Source: Rheum nobile
Lineage: Eukaryota > Streptophyta > Magnoliopsida > Caryophyllales > Polygonaceae
NCBI GenBank assembly: GCA_027886185.1
Contig: WOAB01000689.1
Coordinates: 5,394,001-5,458,000, forward strand
Length of the DNA stretch: 64,000 nt
Reading direction: 5' to 3'
The notes beneath the pieces were generated by a model. It saw nothing but the letters and a program-made list of their open reading frames with translations. It ran no database searches and was not told where the DNA came from. The position numbers and the translations under genes are program-made. Below, piece by piece: positions 59,701 to 64,000 of this stretch (positions are counted from its first letter, which is position 1; every line of letters starts with the position of its first letter).

Positions 59701-61610
59701 CTAAGTGGATGGCAGACCCAGATCATCCCTACGGATGATCCGAAAGAATTCCAGCGCGGCCTTCCCGGCTGGTGAGGATAAAGCTTGAAGCGGAAAAGTC
59801 CTGATAATAGCATCAGGTATAAGGGACCCTTGAACGTAAGGCAACGCGGCCCGTATCCAATCTAAATTTAATTCATTGGAAGCTAGAAAGTCGGCTGCAG
59901 TGTTGGCTTCCCGAAAAGTGTGAAATACTTGAAAATAATAGAACTTGATGAGAAGATGTTGTATATCATCAATTATTGTTCGTATTTCCCAGGGAATTTT
60001 CCAAACTCTCTTAATTGTATTAATGACCGATAAATTATCGCCTTCTAGAATAATATTCTTTATCTTATATTGGATTGCGACTTGTATTCCTTTTAATGCC
60101 GTTAGGGCTTCCGTTTTCAGTATGTTATGGCGTCCAATATGTGAATTGTTGACGAAAAGAATCTTACCATCTGAGTCTCTACAAATGTAGCCTATTGAAG
60201 AATGATCTGATTTGGCTGATCCATCGAAATTAATCTTACACCAACCCGGAGAAGGTTGCTTCCAAGTTTGGTTACGAAGTAAACGGCGATTTCGTTTTCT
60301 TGTTCCTTTTGTATGATCTTGTTGTGTCGTAGCTGTCTTCCAATTAATAAATTGAAAATAAGCTTGTTCAGCTATCTGTTTTGGTGATGTTACTTTCTTT
60401 CGAAAAATCATATTATTTCTAGCTGTCCATATATTATTCCAGAGGAAGATAAGATGTATGACGTTTTGATGCTGAATTGTTTGGTTAACCAAATTTGTTG
60501 TATGAAGTCAGCACTTGCAATCATAGAAATATTCTGTCCTGCAATGGTATTGAAATGTTGTATTGCTTGTCTGGTATGTAAGCATTCGAAGAAGAGGTGT
60601 TCTCGTGTTTCAGACGTTGAACTACAAAGGGCACACTGATCTGTAATTCTATGAAAATGTCTATTCAATCGTTCCGTTGTGGGTAGTGAGTCGGATACCG
60701 CCTTCCAGATAAAGTTTTGAAGTCTAGGAGGAATATGTTGTTTCCAAATCCATTCAAATAAATTTGTATTGGTAATATGATTGGTGGTTGAAGATAGATT
60801 TCTTGCCGATGCAGTTGAGAATGTTCCCGTAGCAGTTGGAGTCCAAACAATCCTATCTTCTGTCTGATGGATCGGGATGTGAATGTTGAGAATATGTTCT
60901 ATAATATGGGATGGAATCTTTTGTTGTAATTCAATTGTGTTCCAAGATCCATCCGAAGTGATATATTGTTCTACTTTTTCATGTTTATAATGTGGATTGT
61001 ATGTGGGTAGTTCTGAAAGAAGAATGTTAGGAATCCACCTGTCTGTCCAAAAATGAATTGATTTCCCATTTCCCACTTCCCATTGTAGCGCATTCTGGAA
61101 GGCCTTTCGGAGATGCAACAAACGACCAAATTCCCAGGATTTTGGTTTTTTGTTGTTTAATGTTAAAATGTCATTGTTGTCCAGGTATTTTTCTGTTATA
61201 ATCCGAACCCAAATATTTTCTTTATCTGTGAGGATCTTCCATAATAATTTCATTTGCAATGCATTGTTAAAATCTTCAGCTTTATGTATTCCCAAGCCCC
61301 CTTGTTGCTTTGGTTTATAAATGTTATCCCAGGATAAGAGTGGTGTGTATTTATTCTGACTTTTATTCCAGAAAAATTGTTTATTAATATCATCAATTTG
61401 TTTGCAGATGCCTTTTGGAAGTGAAAAGCATTGCATTAAATGATTTGTCTTAGATAATAAATTTGATTGAATCAAAGTAACTCTGCATGCTTGAGATATG
61501 GAGTTAGCTTTCCACTTAGACAATTGATTCCTCAGGCTTTGTATTGCATAATTAAAGCATTCATTCTTTACTCTGCCACACACGATAGGAATACCTAAAT
61601 ATTTTTCCAT
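59701..61610 (-). pseudogene. LINE ORF2, C-terminal half: RT thumb, zinc-binding domain, RNase H
   Basis: 60408-61610 continues the polymerase from MEKYLGIP and includes a zf-RVT zinc-binding region (FIWKAVSDSLPTTERL, CALCSSTSETREHLFFEC). 59701-60492 carries an RNase H domain whose four acidic residues are all in place (INFDGSAKSD, KTEALTALKG, LEGDNLSVI, FREANTAADFLA). The frames overlap at 60408-60492, where a one-base shift divides them near WLTKQ/MVNQT. Otherwise the sequence is well preserved. Confidence 0.85.
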
Positions 61611-63885
61611 AGTTTGTAACTTGGAGATTTAAGAGTGATGCTAACTGTTGTTTCTTACCCCTATCAATATTGGGCGTTGTTTGGAATGTACTCTTATGGT
61701 AATTTATTGATAAACCTGAAAGTTTCGAAAATTTTTGGAGCATCCGTTTAATGTAGAGCATGTTTGTTGTTGAAGCGTTTGCGAAGATAAGAGTGTCATC
61801 AGCAAAACATAAGAATGGAATACGAGTTCCATGAGGGGATAGTTGAATGCCAACTTTAGGAGATCGTTGTAATGCTTCATGTTGTAAAGTCCGAGTTAGA
61901 TATTCCATAGCGAGAATAAAAATGAAGGGAGCAATAGGATCTCCTTGTCTAAGGCCGCATTTAGGTTTGAACGTTGGACCTGGTTCGTTGTTGACTAAAA
62001 TTGAGAATGAAGAAGATGAAATACACGTCATTAGTAACGAAATCCATCTCTGATGGAATCTAAACTTTTGCAGAATGTGAACTATAAAAGGCCATTGTAA
62101 CTTATCATAAGTTTTTTCCATATCCAGTTTTAATGCCATCCATCCACGTTTACCTTTTTTCTTTTTATGGAACGAATGAAAGACTTCATGTGAGATTAGT
62201 ATATTGTCGAAAATAGATTTATCTTGAACAAAGGCCCCTTGGCAGGGATGGATTAGTTTTGAAAGTATACTCTGTAATCGATTGACCATGAGTTTTTTAA
62301 TTATTTTATAAATTGTAGTGCATAAACTGATTGGTCGAAAGTGGTTAATTGTCTGTGGATTATCAATTTTTGGTATTAGTGCTATGAATGATTGGGCACA
62401 ATCAGATAGCAAAATATTGGAATGGAAGAAGCTTTGAACATCTTTAATTACTGACTTCCCAATAATTGGCCAGTATGTTTTGTAGAATTCAGCGTTAAAT
62501 CCGTCTGGTCCTGGTGTTTTATCATTAGGTAAAGTATTTACCACTTTCTTAATCTCTGCGTCAGTTGGTTGTTTAGTTAACATATCATTTTCCTCGTTTG
62601 AAACAAGCGTTGGAATGATGTCTAAGTCTGCATTTGAGGTTTGTCGTACATGATTAGTATTGAATCGTTGCTGAAGATCCTTTGTAATTTCCCTTTGAAT
62701 ATCTTCCTGATCAAAATAAATGTTATTATCTAGAGCGTGGTAGGAGATCATTTTTTGTTTACTAGTTCTAATTTTAACTAAGTTCTGGAAATATTTTGTA
62801 TTCTTATCATTTTCGTTAATATGTTTATCCTTTGCTCGTTGTTTCCAATATGTATGTTGGAATTCTAGGAGCTTATTATATTTTTGGAGGTGTCTAATAT
62901 ATTTGTGGTATATATTGTTATTGTGTTGATCGGCCAGGTGATCTTCCTGAAGTTGTTTTAACTTGGATTCAGTCTGTCGTAATTGCTCGAAATTGTTGTT
63001 ATTATTCTTTCTTAACCAGCTTTTTGTCGCTGATTTAAGTGCTTTTTGTTTTGAAAAGAGCTTATACATTAGAGATCCGTGGTAACGAAATTTCCACACC
63101 TTGTCAACTAATAACTTGTAATTAGGATTTTGAATCCAAATATTTTCAAACCGAAAGGGGTAATTTTTTGTTGTAATATTATTTCCCATATTAAGTATAA
63201 TACAACAGTGGTCAGAGGTAGTAAAAGGGAGGTGCTTGAGTGTGATTGAATCATACCATTGTAATAGCGGCGGTTGGAGTAATACCCGATCCAGACGTTC
63301 GAATGTGGTTAATTGTTGAATTGTCGATTTGCGCCATGTAAAAGGAAAACCTATAAAGTTAATGTCAATGAGTCCATGATGATTAACTATGGAATTGAGA
63401 CGGTTGAATCTAGTAGCAGTAATGGTTGCACCTCCTTGCTTGTCAGCAGATGTCAAAAGTTCATTTAAATCTCCTATGAGTATAAACGGTAGATTGAAGG
63501 AAGAAATGATATCGTTAATTAGAGTCCAAAATGAATCTTTGCTATCCTCTCGGCTGGGAGCGTAAACAAAAAGGAAGAGAAAGGTTTTGTTGTGGTCCGA
63601 ATATTGCACAGCAATTATGTTGTTTTTCGCATATTTTATCTGAAATGATTGTTTGGGTATTCCTGATGAGAAGAGCAGCCATAAACCTCCTTTCGAACCA
63701 TCTGCAGGAGAAATGATTAGATTACTAAATCCTAGTTTGTGCAAGAATTGATTAGTAGGTAGATCATTTGATTTTGATTCTGCTAAACAAAACAAATCGA
63801 TGCGGTTGTTCCTTTTATGGTATGAAATTTCACTCCAAAAGTGGGGTCGACGGATTCCACGACAATTCCAATATGCAATATTCAT
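61561..63885 (-). pseudogene. LINE ORF2, N-terminal half: endonuclease and reverse transcriptase
   Basis: 774 codons. Residues 1-230 form an AP-type endonuclease (YWNCRGI, CLAESKS, IGDLNELL, TSDHCCII), which nicks the target. Residues 430-760 form the reverse transcriptase (TPGPDGFNAEF, FRPISLC, LKLDMEKTYD, GLRQGDPIAPF, catalytic FADDT at 694-698), which copies the RNA at the nick. The frame is lost around 61600, where EKYLGIP should follow NY, through a one-base shift. Endonuclease and polymerase active-site residues are intact. Confidence 0.88.
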
Positions 63886-64000
63886 AAATAATGATTGTGA
63901 AAAAATGAGAAATTTATTTTTTTGTGGTTGTAATACATTTTTGTTATTTTTATTTTGTCGAGTTGGTCTAAAATATGAGATGGGTAATAAATGTTTAGAG

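Larger units (their letters stand above)
59661..64000 (-). mobile_element. L1-type LINE with RNase H, 5' end outside window
   Basis: On the minus strand, ORF2 starts at 63885 and runs leftwards to 59701, followed by a short 3' UTR and a 13-base A tail (plus-strand T at 59661-59673). Domain order is endonuclease, reverse transcriptase, zinc-binding domain, RNase H, as in plant L1 elements that gained an RNase H. ORF1 would lie right of base 64000. Two frameshifts interrupt ORF2, so this copy is inactive but young-looking. Confidence 0.88.

Overview
This window is nuclear DNA of a flowering plant. The evidence is an EXO70 exocyst gene, a plant-type UDP-sugar glycosyltransferase with a complete PSPG box, spliceosomal introns, and a dense set of plant transposable elements (copia, solo LTRs, TRIM, CACTA, Mutator-like, hAT, PIF/Harbinger-type MITE, L1-type LINE). 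The species cannot be named from sequence alone. No rRNA, tRNA, CRISPR array or prokaryotic signal was seen.

Only two ordinary host genes are convincing, both on the minus strand and both apparently intronless within their coding regions: EXO70 (5465-7495) and a zeatin-O-glucosyltransferase-like UGT (40488-41873). The rest is an archaeology of nested transposons. 1-2359 is the 5' part of a minus-strand copia element. 3265-4669 is a non-autonomous element with long inverted ends. 8323-8853 is a fold-back MITE. 10019-17665 is a decayed minus-strand copia with about 180-bp LTRs (5-bp target duplication AGTAT) that later took in a solo LTR (12480-14723), a hAT element (16062-17094) and a MITE inside its own LTR (17195-17501). 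17697-19690 is a roughly 970-bp tandem duplication. 22763-37939 is a large minus-strand Sirevirus-like copia with 865-bp LTRs, which contains a solo LTR (31414-36742), which contains a CACTA element (31971-35834), which contains a spliced copy of the host gene for the Ran-binding protein Mog1.

42565-43065 is a complete TRIM. 45684-51510 is a Mutator-like element with near-identical 685-bp terminal inverted repeats and two convergent genes: a GRF zinc-finger/coiled-coil/hydrophobic-tail protein and a damaged MULE transposase. The arrangement copies that of maize MuDR (mudrB/mudrA) with a different second protein. 52554-54650 is a second Mutator-like element with a transposase C-terminal fragment and an AT-hook. 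56500-59238 is a second solo LTR of the 12480 family. 59661-64000 is an L1-type LINE with endonuclease, reverse transcriptase, zinc-binding and RNase H domains, broken by two frameshifts.

The two observations most worth following are the MuDR-like two-gene MULE and the CACTA-borne Mog1 copy. All boundaries marked by a target-site duplication were read directly from the sequence; family names rest on recognised motifs and were not checked by database search.
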